Below, piece after piece: positions 54,651-63,819 of a DNA stretch of 64,000 nt. Origin of the DNA: Clostridium hydrogeniformans DSM 21757 (GTDB taxonomy: Bacteria; Bacillota; Clostridia; Clostridiales; Clostridiaceae); assembly GCF_000686705.1 (NCBI RefSeq), contig NZ_JMLJ01000003.1, positions 310,001-374,000 on the forward strand, written 5' to 3'. The notes beneath the pieces are model-generated. The model had not been told where the DNA came from. It saw only the letters and a program-made list of their open reading frames with translations, and ran no database searches. The position numbers and the translations under genes are program-made. The stretch's first letter is position 1. Each line of letters begins with the position of its first letter.

Positions 54651-55490
54651 TTAATAATTCTCTATAAAGAAAATCCCTGCTGCATTAGGACCTGAATGTG
54701 TACCAACTACACATCCAACCTCACATTCGACGAACTCTATGTTTTTCTCATTTAATCTTTCCTTTAGGGCATCATACATATCCTCACTAGAAGCATTTAA
54801 AAGTATAACTGGAGTTCCTGGTTTTACATTTATCTCTTCTAAGTAATCCATTGTATATTTTAATGCCTTCTTATTCCCTCTAATCTTTTCCACTACCGCC
54901 ATTTCTCCATCTTTAACACAAAGCATAAGCTTTATACCAAGCATATTGCCAAGAAATCCTGCAGTCTTTGAAAGTCTTCCGCCCTTAACTAAATGGTCTA
55001 GAGAGTTAAAGGATAACATACTCTTAACATGTTCCTTCCCTGACTTAACTGTATCTACTATTTCATCAAGATTCTTGCCTTGCTCTTTTAATAATGAAGC
55101 AAGGATTACTAAAATGCCAAGACCAGATGTTACATTTTGTGTATCAATTATTTCTATATCTTCGCTCTCAAGCATTTCTTTAGCTATACATGCTGATTGA
55201 TAAGTACCACTCATTTTAGAAGAAAGATGTAGTGATATTATCTTATATCCTTCTTCTAAGTACTTTTTGTAGCATTCAAAAAATCTTTGAGGATTAATTT
55301 GAGATGTAGTCGGAAAGCTTCCATCTTTATTTATCTTATGTAGTAAGGAGTGAAAATTCATATCTACTCCATCTAAGTAACTTTCCTCTCCAAAGTTAAC
55401 AATCAAAGGAATAACCTCTATGTCATATTTTCTTATAATTTCTAGGTTTAAATCACATGTGCTGTCCGTTATTATTTTTATTTTCCCCAT
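54651..55490 (-). CDS. DegV family fatty-acid-binding protein
   Basis: The 279-residue protein matches the DegV/FakB family, which holds a fatty acid for phosphorylation by FakA. Seen: IITDSTCDL at the N-terminus, VIPLIVNFGEESYLDGVD, PTTSQINPQRF near 60, HLSSKMSGTYQSACIAKE near 90-105, and a C-terminal SSEDMYDAL...VVGTHSGPNAAGIFF. AAGGGGG precedes the ATG. It shares a strand with trmL, 15 bases downstream of that gene's stop, and may be co-transcribed with it. Confidence 0.93.
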   Translation of the reverse strand: MGKIKIITDSTCDLNLEIIRKYDIEVIPLIVNFGEESYLDGVDMNFHSLLHKINKDGSFPTTSQINPQRFFECYKKYLEEGYKIISLHLSSKMSGTYQSACIAKEMLESEDIEIIDTQNVTSGLGILVILASLLKEQGKNLDEIVDTVKSGKEHVKSMLSFNSLDHLVKGGRLSKTAGFLGNMLGIKLMLCVKDGEMAVVEKIRGNKKALKYTMDYLEEINVKPGTPVILLNASSEDMYDALKERLNEKNIEFVECEVGCVVGTHSGPNAAGIFFIENY

Positions 55491-55505
55491 GCCTATCCCC
55501 CTTAA

Positions 55506-55973
55506 TTATTTCATATTTGGAAATCCAAACTGTCTTATGGCCTCATAGGCAAAGATAGCTACCGTATTAGATAGATTTAAAGATCTTGTGCTACTTTCAA
55601 GCATAGGTATCCTTATGCATCCTTCTCTTCTACTATTTCTTATATAGTCTGGTAGCCCACTGGACTCTCTTCCAAATATAATAAAATCTCCTTTGTTAAA
55701 AGAAACCTCACTATAAAACTTTTCTCCCTTAGTAGTTGCAAAGTAAAATGTTCCTTCTTTATACTTATTCTTAAAATCCTCAAAACTTTCATGTATTTCT
55801 AAATCCAAGTACTGCCAATAATCAAGGCCTGCTCTTTTTAAATGTTTTTCATCTAAACTAAATCCTAAAGGCTTAATTAAGTGTAACTTTGAATTTGTAA
55901 GGACACAAGTCCTTGCTATGTTACCTGTATTTTGAGGTATCTCTGGCTCAAATAATACTATGTTTAAATTCAT
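55506..55973 (-). CDS. trmL: tRNA (cytidine/uridine-2'-O-)-methyltransferase TrmL
   Basis: The 155-residue SPOUT-class enzyme methylates the ribose of the wobble base (position 34) in some leucine tRNAs. Family features: NIVLFEPEIPQNTGNIARTC at the N-terminus, LIKPLGFSLD, IIFGRESSGLPDYI (knot region) and the C-terminal RSLNLSNTVAIFAYEA. The ATG at 55973 follows GGAGG by six bases; an in-frame start at 55991 precedes the ribosome binding site. Confidence 0.95.
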   Translation of the reverse strand: MNLNIVLFEPEIPQNTGNIARTCVLTNSKLHLIKPLGFSLDEKHLKRAGLDYWQYLDLEIHESFEDFKNKYKEGTFYFATTKGEKFYSEVSFNKGDFIIFGRESSGLPDYIRNSRREGCIRIPMLESSTRSLNLSNTVAIFAYEAIRQFGFPNMK

Positions 55974-56300
55974 ATTTCTCCTCCAACCCATTATATAAAT
56001 AATGTTTCTTCAAAAAGTTTTTACCTAAAACTTTATAAATAAATATCCTCTTAAGTAAGTATATAAAACCTTATCCTAACTTAATCATAATTCATCTAGA
56101 ACAAAAACTCCTTCTGAATTAAGCTTTACTTAATATATTTAAAATGTGTAAATATAATTCCTAAAAATAATCTAATTAGTAGTGGATATTTTAGATATAT
56201 AGATAGTATATTATCTTTCTTAAGTTTAGTAAACCTATAGTATTTATGTTTAATTTTAAATTAAATCCTTTTTATAGTTACTTTTTTATTTATTCTACAA
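55974..56300. other. Intergenic region upstream of trmL
   Basis: A+T-rich, no gene. A weak A/T-only inverted repeat near 56249-56267 might act at the end of the HAD gene; nothing else is seen. Confidence 0.45.
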
Positions 56301-57143
56301 TTATTTCTCTTCATTTAAAATAAATTTTTCTATGGCCTTTGCTACTCCATTATTAAGATTAGTATCTGTTACATAATCTGCAGCCTTCTTTGCTTCTTCT
56401 GATGCATTTCCCATGGCTATTCCAAGGCCTGCATATTGGAGCATTGATATATCATTTTCATTGTCTCCAATACAAATTATCTCTTCCCTTTTTATACCAT
56501 ACACCTTTGCAAGAATTTCTACTGCCCTTCCCTTTGATACCCCTTCAGACATAATTTCAAAATTATTTGGGAAAGAACTAACTACCTCTAATCCTCCAAG
56601 GTTCTTAAGCTCTTCCTTAGCCTTTTTAAGCTCTATTAATTTTTCATCCTCTATTACTATTGCCTTTACAATATCATCCTCATATTTATCAAAGATTTCT
56701 TTTAATGTTCCCTTTGGAAGTATTTCAATCTTTATTCTTCCTTCTTTAGGTAGTTTCTTATTAAAATCCTTATAATTTTTAGCAGAAAAAAGTTCTGTTT
56801 CTGCAAATACTGTATTAGGAGTATGGAAACTTACATTTAAACCATGGTTTCTACATACCTCTAATATTTTACTGCAATGTTCCTTTTTAAGTATAGATTT
56901 ATATATGATTTTATCTTCATCCTTCTCTCTTATAAAAGCTCCATTAGAAGAAATAACTGGAGTTTTAACTTCTAAAAGACTAGCATAGTAAAAAGCTGAA
57001 CTATGTAATCTTCCTGTACAAACTGCAATTTTTACTCCCTTAGCACTAGCTTTCTTAACAGCCTCAATGTTTTCCTTAGATATTTCATGATGTTTACTTA
57101 AAAGAGTTCCATCCATATCTGTGCATAATAACTTATATATCAT
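56301..57143 (-). CDS. Cof-type HAD-superfamily phosphatase
   Basis: The 280-residue protein is a HAD hydrolase with a type IIB cap, of the Cof/YidA group that dephosphorylates sugar phosphates and similar metabolites. Motif I is CTDMDGTLL near residue 8, motif II AVCTGR near 38, motif III the lysine in SKGRAVEIL near 205, and motif IV IGDNENDISML near 228. GAGAGGAG precedes the ATG. A TATAAT-like box lies about 55 bases upstream. Substrate unknown. Confidence 0.92.
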   Translation of the reverse strand: MIYKLLCTDMDGTLLSKHHEISKENIEAVKKASAKGVKIAVCTGRLHSSAFYYASLLEVKTPVISSNGAFIREKDEDKIIYKSILKKEHCSKILEVCRNHGLNVSFHTPNTVFAETELFSAKNYKDFNKKLPKEGRIKIEILPKGTLKEIFDKYEDDIVKAIVIEDEKLIELKKAKEELKNLGGLEVVSSFPNNFEIMSEGVSKGRAVEILAKVYGIKREEIICIGDNENDISMLQYAGLGIAMGNASEEAKKAADYVTDTNLNNGVAKAIEKFILNEEK

Positions 57144-57283
57144 AATTGTAAATTCTCCTCTCTTTATCTCATGTTATTAAAATTCATATCCTTATTATTA
57201 TAACAAATATATAAACCTATGTAGTATTTATCTTTCCTTTATACTTATGGCATTGAACGACTCTTCTTTTAGGTGGTGTTACA

Positions 57284-57400
57284 ATGGGTAGCCATGAGAT
57301 AAATACCTCTACTATATTGAGGCTATATAAAAATATAAACATCTATCCAGGAAACTTATTAATAAGTTTCCTAGATAAGATGTCCCTAGCTAATAGTTAA
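57284..57400 (+). CDS. Possible 38-residue small protein, doubtful
   Basis: A short frame begins ATGGGTAGCCATGAG after a good AGGTGGTG ribosome binding site and encodes MGSHEINTSTILRLYKN and a further hydrophobic stretch. It overlaps the terminator of the transglutaminase gene on the other strand. The surrounding block (57255-57310) is less A+T-rich than its neighbours. I do not recognise the product; it may be a chance frame or a gene fragment. Confidence 0.2.
   Translation: MGSHEINTSTILRLYKNINIYPGNLLISFLDKMSLANS
57341..57380 (-). terminator. Terminator of the MoxR/DUF58/transglutaminase operon
   Basis: ATCTATCCAGGAAACTTA and TAAGTTTCCTAGATAAGA pair with few mismatches around a TTAA loop, about 50 bases after the transglutaminase stop. 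Confidence 0.7.
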
Positions 57401-57427
57401 TAATATTTTATAAATTAGTTATAGGAT

Positions 57428-59608
57428 CTAAATCAAATACTTATATACTATATATCTTAAAAACTTCATATTACTCCTAATATAACTTTCTATAAATTTT
57501 ATAAAATCTTCTCCTTTTATATTAGAAGTAACTCCACCATAGATTTCCTTATGACATATTATAAGCATTTTCATAAGCTCTTCTCTAAGAACCTTATCAT
57601 TAATGCTATTTACAAATTCAATATCTGTTTCATAAGATTTTCTGACTACCCCTATGGTCTTCATCCTCTTTTCTGCATATTTATATAAGTTTTTCCCACT
57701 CCCTTTTATTTTTAGAAGTCTTATTTTATATAAAGTTATAAATGATTTAAGAGATACATAAAATAAAATTACTATTAATAATACTATAGAAATAAGTTTA
57801 TAATTTATATTTCTCTTTTTTTCTACCTTCTCTATTTCCTCTTCCTTATTCTTCTCTTGTTTTTCTTCACTACCTAAATTTTTCCCCTCTTTATTTTCAA
57901 TATTTTCTTTATTATCCTTATTTATTTGTTCTGGTTTTTTTACCCCTTCCTTTTCCCTAACCTCTCTAAGTGTTGGACTTGCATCCATGGTTGTCCATAA
58001 CTCTCCCCTAGGATCTAGGAGTACCTCAACCCATCCATGGGCATCCTCGTTTGTAACCTTAAACTTATTTCCGCCTAAAGAGGTATAGGGCATTTTAAAT
58101 CCTTCCACATATCTAGCTGGAACTCCGGCTGCTCTACTCATCATAGTTAAGGCTGTAGCGAAATACACACAATACCCCTTTTTCTCTTGAAATAAGAAAT
58201 ATTCGGTAAAATCTACTCCCTCTGGTATATTTGAAACTTCTAAGGAATAAGGATAATTCTTCTCCAAATAATTTTTTATCTTCTCAACCTTCTCATAGTT
58301 ATTGCTACTTTCTTTTGTTATCTCCTTAGTGAGGTCAATAACAGAACTTGGAAGATTCGCTATATCCAAATACGCCATATTCAGATCACTTAATGACATA
58401 TTATTAGCAGCATTTTTAATATTAGACTTTATCTTTTCCTCTTCATAATAGTCAAAAGAGTACTCTTTTATATTTTTATTATAAAAAATATCATATCTAC
58501 TAATATGGTAAGTATTCTTAGGTAAATCTCCTCCTAAATAATATAGTGGAGAAAATAAAGTGTTATTTTCATTATTCTTAGGATATATTTTTAAAGATCT
58601 TTTATTTAAACCCTCATTGTAATTAAAATAATTATTCTGGGAACTAAACTTACTTCCATCTATACTTCTTAAGGTTTTAAAACTAATCCCCCACTTATCC
58701 CCTAAATATACATCCTTAACGCTTCCCCTTAAGTATAATCCCCCAACTTCACTTTCTATGTCTAAAACCTCTTCATCTGATATCTTAATAGGTCCTCCTA
58801 ATTTTTTTAATCCATTAGAGTATCCTGAATAAGAAAGACCATAAATCTCCTCATTAACTCCTTCATCATCTACCTCTATACCTCTTAAAACTTTATTCAT
58901 GCTTTTTGTAATTTCATTTTGATACTTCCCTTTTTTTTGTAGAGGCATAAGATTTACTATAAGAGCAATTATTAAAGAAAAAATCGTTATATTTAATGTT
59001 ATCCCTATTCTATTTACACTTGTTTTAATGTTTTTTTCCTTTAATACTCTTATATTGGTTCTAAATCCATCTACTCCAAGAGCGCATAGGTTTATAATAA
59101 TAAACTGTATTATTACACTCCTTAATACCTCTGAATACCCTATATAATATAAAAACATCATAAGAAATAAATTTATATATATAATAATATAGATTAATGA
59201 ATATCTAATTAAGGCAAGAATAAAAATTACTAGTATTGGTCCTATAAAGGTTAGGATATATTTATAATCCTCATAATAGGTCCGCTCTCCCCTACCTACA
59301 CTTTCATTTATTTTCCTTACCTTAAGTATTATCCTCTCTAGTAAAAAATCATCTAACACTACTCTAAATAATAATATTATTATAATTAAAAGCACTACTA
59401 ATACTATTAAGAAATTCAGCTTATGATTTTTATTTAAACTACTGTAAAAATAAAAAATAACTGCCCCTAGAAAAAAGATTATCATTAAATTTATATAATC
59501 AATATTTTCTATCATGTAACTTTTCTTAAATATTAAAAATATAAAACCTAATGAAAAAAAACATAGGAGTAAGTCTATGATTTTCTCCTTAATCCATGTC
59601 ACTCTCAT
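57428..59608 (-). CDS. Membrane protein with transglutaminase-like domain
   Basis: The 726-residue protein has about seven N-terminal membrane helices (to about residue 225), a long external region, a transglutaminase-like protease core with the catalytic cysteine in KKGYCVYFATALTMMSRAAG near 480, histidine in DAHGWVEV and aspartate in MDASP, an acidic/lysine-rich linker, one more helix near 605 and a cytoplasmic DUF4129-like tail. Such proteins form a set with MoxR ATPases and DUF58 proteins encoded directly upstream; the set is thought to act on the cell envelope. The gene overlaps the DUF58 gene by 20 bases. GGAGG is very close to the ATG at 59608, so a GTG two codons later may be the real start. 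Confidence 0.9.
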   Translation of the reverse strand: MRVTWIKEKIIDLLLCFFSLGFIFLIFKKSYMIENIDYINLMIIFFLGAVIFYFYSSLNKNHKLNFLIVLVVLLIIIILLFRVVLDDFLLERIILKVRKINESVGRGERTYYEDYKYILTFIGPILVIFILALIRYSLIYIIIYINLFLMMFLYYIGYSEVLRSVIIQFIIINLCALGVDGFRTNIRVLKEKNIKTSVNRIGITLNITIFSLIIALIVNLMPLQKKGKYQNEITKSMNKVLRGIEVDDEGVNEEIYGLSYSGYSNGLKKLGGPIKISDEEVLDIESEVGGLYLRGSVKDVYLGDKWGISFKTLRSIDGSKFSSQNNYFNYNEGLNKRSLKIYPKNNENNTLFSPLYYLGGDLPKNTYHISRYDIFYNKNIKEYSFDYYEEEKIKSNIKNAANNMSLSDLNMAYLDIANLPSSVIDLTKEITKESSNNYEKVEKIKNYLEKNYPYSLEVSNIPEGVDFTEYFLFQEKKGYCVYFATALTMMSRAAGVPARYVEGFKMPYTSLGGNKFKVTNEDAHGWVEVLLDPRGELWTTMDASPTLREVREKEGVKKPEQINKDNKENIENKEGKNLGSEEKQEKNKEEEIEKVEKKRNINYKLISIVLLIVILFYVSLKSFITLYKIRLLKIKGSGKNLYKYAEKRMKTIGVVRKSYETDIEFVNSINDKVLREELMKMLIICHKEIYGGVTSNIKGEDFIKFIESYIRSNMKFLRYIVYKYLI

Positions 59609-60761
59609 TCCCTCCTACTAAAATTTCATTAAAGTTTATGGCTCTTATACTTAGATTATCTATATATCTTTTAGTTTTCTCCTCACACTTATTATAAAAA
59701 ATTATAATCTTATGTTTATCTTCATTAAGTCTTCCTAACACCTCTAAAAAAGTTTCCTCTACGTTTAATATGATGAAAATCAGAATTCTTTCTTTAAGAT
59801 CTCTTCCTATAGATAAGTTAATAAAATCCTTAAAATTTTCTTCTCCATCACTAGGTTTAAATATCATATTATTATAAAAGTTCTTAAAATTATCCTTATT
59901 TATTATTTCCTTATGACATTCCCTGTTATTTAAATTCACAATAACTTCTAAATCTTTTTCTACAATTGTTTTAATTAAAGAAAGAGAAAAATCTATAAGC
60001 TTTTCCTCTAACCCCCCATTAGAATCTAAGAAGTAATTTTCCTTATGCATATTTACAAATAAGGCTACATCTTCTCCCAAAATATTATCAAAGGTTTTTA
60101 CATAAAGGTCCCCCTTTTTAGCACTAACCTTCCAATTTATATCTTTTAACCTATCTCCACCAACATATTCCCTTAAATCTTTTATAGAATATAAGTCTTC
60201 TTTAAGGCTGTATTTGTTTACTACTCCTTCTACTAATGTATTTCCTAAATTTATTTCTCTTCCTATATCATATAACTTAGGATACACCAAAATCTGCTCT
60301 TCTTTTTTTATAGAGAATGTTATATCTACAATAGAAAATATATCCTTCAAGGTTATATTAAAGTCACCTATAGGGTATACTCCTCTTTGGATGAAATTCA
60401 CATCATGTTCTAATATTTTACTATCACCTATATTAAGACTTACAAATTGTCCTTTAAAATCTTTTTTTAAAGAAGCTATCCCCTTATTATGTAGAAATAT
60501 ATAATTCATAGCAAAAAAGTTACTGCCAAATATAAAAAATTTTATTCTCATACTCTCCCCTGCGCATATAACTTTTTTATAAGAGGTTATATTTATCTCT
60601 ATGCTCTTATATAACAGACAATTGTATAAAATAGCCATTATAAACAATATTAAAATACCATAGAATATACTATTTGCTATATGGTCTCCTTGAAGATAAG
60701 AAAAACAGGTGACTATTACGAAAAGTACTAAAAACCTTTTGCTTATATTTATTTTAGCCAT
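59589..60761 (-). CDS. DUF58 domain protein, MoxR partner
   Basis: The 390-residue protein has two N-terminal membrane helices (about 10-50) and a DUF58/von Willebrand A-like region with the family signature YVGGDRLKDINWKVSAKKGDLYVK near 205-230. It is the middle gene of moxR-DUF58-transglutaminase. The ATG at 60761 lies inside the last codons of moxR; a GTG at 60767 is also possible. MoxR-type ATPases are thought to act as chaperones for such vWA-like partners. Confidence 0.9.
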   Translation of the reverse strand: MAKINISKRFLVLFVIVTCFSYLQGDHIANSIFYGILILFIMAILYNCLLYKSIEINITSYKKVICAGESMRIKFFIFGSNFFAMNYIFLHNKGIASLKKDFKGQFVSLNIGDSKILEHDVNFIQRGVYPIGDFNITLKDIFSIVDITFSIKKEEQILVYPKLYDIGREINLGNTLVEGVVNKYSLKEDLYSIKDLREYVGGDRLKDINWKVSAKKGDLYVKTFDNILGEDVALFVNMHKENYFLDSNGGLEEKLIDFSLSLIKTIVEKDLEVIVNLNNRECHKEIINKDNFKNFYNNMIFKPSDGEENFKDFINLSIGRDLKERILIFIILNVEETFLEVLGRLNEDKHKIIIFYNKCEEKTKRYIDNLSIRAINFNEILVGGNESDMD

Positions 60762-61701
60762 GGTCACTCACCACTGGTATTTTAACCTTTTCTAAAATAT
60801 GTCTTAGCACTTTATCCTTAGAATACTTTCCAGCCTTAGCTAAAGGACTCAATACTAATCTATGTTCTAAAACAAGGTTTAAATTGTTTTTCACATCATC
60901 TGGAATAACATAGTCTCTTCCCTCCATAAGTGCAGTAGCCTGGGATATTTTCAATAAACTTAATGAAGCTCTAGTACTTATTCCAATAGACAGATACTCA
61001 TTATTCCTAGTTTCATAAGCTATGCTTGCAATATATTCTCTTATAGATTTATGCACATTAACTTTTCTACAGCTTTCTTGTACCCATATCAGCTCTTCTT
61101 TACTTAAAACACTAGTAGCATTTTCTAAGGGGTTTTTATCCTTATAAATCTCCAATATACTTATCTCATCCTCTATGGATGGATATCCAAGATTTATTTT
61201 TATCATAAATCTGTCTAACTGAGCCTCTGGAAGCTCATAGGTTCCATGATATTCTATAGGGTTTTGGGTTGCTAAAACAAAGAATGGCCTTTCTAACTTA
61301 TAGGTTGTATTCCCCTCTGTTACCTGGTACTCCTCCATAACCTCTAAAAGGGAGGATTGAGTTTTAGGTGAGGTTCTATTTATTTCATCTCCTAAAAGAA
61401 TATTAGAAAAAACTGGTCCCTTTTTAAATTCAAAGTCCATTTCTCTTTGATTATATATAGATACTCCTGTTACATCTGATGGAAGTACATCTGGAGTAAA
61501 TTGTATTCTTCCAAAAGTTAAATCTAAGGATTTTGCTAATGACTTAACTAGAGTAGTCTTTCCCACTCCTGGAACATCCTCTATAAGAACATGTCCATTA
61601 GATATTATTGCCTTTAAAAGATTCTTTACCTCCCTATCCTTTCCAATAATTATACTACTAATATTTAAAATAACCTTATTTATTAATTCTTTCTCCTTCA
61701 A
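60754..61701 (-). CDS. MoxR-type AAA+ ATPase
   Basis: The 315-residue AAA+ protein has Walker A EDVPGVGKTTLV near residue 40, the sensor and Walker B region ILLGDEINRTSPKTQSSLLEVMEE near 105-130, LATQNPIEYHGTYELPEAQLDRFM and a C-terminal lid. The start is a TTG at 61701. No ribosome binding site lies at the normal distance, but GAGGGGG at 61728-61734 would be brought to about eight bases if the hairpin GCTAC / GTAGC (61711-61727) folds between it and the TTG. Confidence 0.92.
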   Translation of the reverse strand: MKEKELINKVILNISSIIIGKDREVKNLLKAIISNGHVLIEDVPGVGKTTLVKSLAKSLDLTFGRIQFTPDVLPSDVTGVSIYNQREMDFEFKKGPVFSNILLGDEINRTSPKTQSSLLEVMEEYQVTEGNTTYKLERPFFVLATQNPIEYHGTYELPEAQLDRFMIKINLGYPSIEDEISILEIYKDKNPLENATSVLSKEELIWVQESCRKVNVHKSIREYIASIAYETRNNEYLSIGISTRASLSLLKISQATALMEGRDYVIPDDVKNNLNLVLEHRLVLSPLAKAGKYSKDKVLRHILEKVKIPVVSDHG

Positions 61702-61976
61702 ACCATTATAGCTACTAAATTGTAGCTCCCCCTCTCTATTTTTAATATATCCTTATTCAATAACTCTTACAATTAATTAATAGGATAATTTTGTAATATT
61801 TATGTCAATATTTACATGTAACTCTATTTTATTTGAAATACCCAAAAATTACAATAAGCACTATAAAACTATCTCTAAAAAAATTTAACTCTAAGCCCCT
61901 AATATAATCTAGCCAAAATTTATTTTTCATTAGATACATTTTCCTTAATCCTCATACTACTTATACTTAAAACAAG

Positions 61977-62016
61977 AAAAGAACTACCTCAAAATAAAAA
62001 TGAGATAGTTCTTTTC
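61977..62016 (-). terminator. Terminator of the VanW/G5 gene
   Basis: AAAAGAACTACCTC and GAGATAGTTCTTTT pair with one mismatch around an A/T loop. It is the only feature seen in the 61702-62051 gap apart from the moxR promoter region. Confidence 0.8.
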
Positions 62017-62051
62017 TATTATTATCTTAATTATATAATTTAAAATTATAA

Positions 62052-63428
62052 CTACTTTTTAGTTCCTACCTTTTGTACTCCATTAACCACAGCATAAGTG
62101 TCTGTAGATAATAGTTCTGTATTTATAAGTTTTTCATTTTCAAATACTTTCCTATAGGTTTTAACTCTATATCCTGGTGCTGGATTTCTCTCCATTACAG
62201 TTTGACCTTCTGGAAGTGTTGAATCCTGAACAGTTTTTGTAGTTGGATTAAGGGTTTCTACCACTTCACTATATATCTCATATCTTCTCTTCATTGAGGA
62301 TGTATCTCCATATATATTAAAGGTTACATTCTTACCTGAGTTATCCCCTTGTATATAAATTGGAAAATCAAAAGTATTTTTAAACTTATAATCTATACTT
62401 CCCCAAGCTACTGTAGCATCAAATCCTTTAGTCATATATCCTACAGGAATGGAATGATTCAATCTTTCCACTGAGCTTAACCCTGATCTTATAATTGATT
62501 GGTATAATGTAGAGGATACCTGACATATTCCTCCTCCAACACCCGACTCCACCTTATTTCCTATAATCACTGGTGCATCCTTATATCCTCTTGCTGCACT
62601 TCTTTCTCCTACTACATCATTATAACTAAAAACCTCTCCTGGCATTAATACAACCCCATTTATTGCCTTAGTTGATAATTCTATATTAAAGGATCTTTCC
62701 GCTGAGGATGAACTATAATTTGTAGAATGTGTTGATATTTTACCATTTATCCTTCTTAATGCATCCCCTGTTACAGATGGCTTGTCTTCCTCTATTTTAG
62801 CTTGTAGATTAGTCTCTTCATTAACATTTCCATTTATGCTATCTAGTATTTGTTTTTCTAGATCTTCTTGATTAGTCTTATATCCTATAACTTCGTTAGT
62901 TACTGAAAAGCCTCCATTAAAGTTAAGTTTAGCATTCTTAGGTGCCTTATCTACTTCTTTTCCTATGTTCCCTACAAATTCTTTTACATATTTAGGATCA
63001 TAGTCAAATTTAAGTCCAAGTTCCTTATTACTAGAGCTATTAACTTTCTTATATTTGTTTCTTAAAGTATCATCTTTTCCAAAGTTAAAAGCCTCATCTA
63101 CCACTTCTTCAATGTCATATTTAGCATTAAGCTTTGAATAATCCATTGTATATTCCTTATCCTTAGCCTTAACCTTTATTTTCTTATTGATTATGGCATC
63201 TCCAAACTCTTCTTTTAGCTTTGTTATAGCTTCTTCTTTTGTTTTACCATCTAAGTTAACTCCTTGTACAGAAACTCCTGGATAAATCCTATCATTCCAC
63301 TTGTTAACTTCGGATTCCATATGCTTATAGTATGCAAACACACTAGAACCAGCTATTATGATTAATAAAAGAATTGAAATAATTGCTGTTTTAGTATTAA
63401 ATTTAAAAGTTTTATTGTGTTTTGTCAT
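62052..63428 (-). CDS. VanW-family cell-wall protein with peptidoglycan-binding and G5-like domains
   Basis: The 458-residue protein has a cytoplasmic N-terminus, one membrane helix (about 13-33), two YoaR-type putative peptidoglycan-binding modules (about 50-135 and 140-230), a VanW domain (about 240-375; NGVVLMPGEVFSYNDVVG and GVGGGICQVSSTLYQS) and a G5-like C-terminal domain ending VVNGVQKVGTKK. It should be anchored on the outside of the membrane. VanW domains are found in glycopeptide resistance clusters but most clostridial members are not resistance genes. GAAAGGGG precedes the ATG. Confidence 0.92.
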   Translation of the reverse strand: MTKHNKTFKFNTKTAIISILLLIIIAGSSVFAYYKHMESEVNKWNDRIYPGVSVQGVNLDGKTKEEAITKLKEEFGDAIINKKIKVKAKDKEYTMDYSKLNAKYDIEEVVDEAFNFGKDDTLRNKYKKVNSSSNKELGLKFDYDPKYVKEFVGNIGKEVDKAPKNAKLNFNGGFSVTNEVIGYKTNQEDLEKQILDSINGNVNEETNLQAKIEEDKPSVTGDALRRINGKISTHSTNYSSSSAERSFNIELSTKAINGVVLMPGEVFSYNDVVGERSAARGYKDAPVIIGNKVESGVGGGICQVSSTLYQSIIRSGLSSVERLNHSIPVGYMTKGFDATVAWGSIDYKFKNTFDFPIYIQGDNSGKNVTFNIYGDTSSMKRRYEIYSEVVETLNPTTKTVQDSTLPEGQTVMERNPAPGYRVKTYRKVFENEKLINTELLSTDTYAVVNGVQKVGTKK

Positions 63429-63819
63429 ATGAAAAAAATCCCCTTTCTTTAAGTCTTAATAATATTATAATATAAAATATAAGTTTTTTATAAATCCTAT
63501 ATAGGCTATATTTTTACATTTTTTGATATATCTTTTCATTTATCTAAGATTTACTTTTAAATAATAAGAATTACTACATTAAAGTATAACTTAATTCACA
63601 TATAACTTCTATCATATTTAAATACTAATTAAAGAAAACTAGGGATTTTATAAATATTATCTTAATTAGTATTAAAAACATAAAGAAATAATTGATTAAT
63701 TATAAGATCTCTGAAAAATTATACCATCCTAAACTTATTATAGTTGTTGTATAATCTATTGTGTTACATAAAGATTAAATTTATAATAAATTTAAGAATT
63801 TAAAAAGGGGGAGTTATAA
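63429..63819. other. Intergenic region between divergent genes
   Basis: A+T-rich, presumably containing the promoters of the VanW gene and the peptidase gene. I see no RNA, repeat or hairpin of note. Confidence 0.5.
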
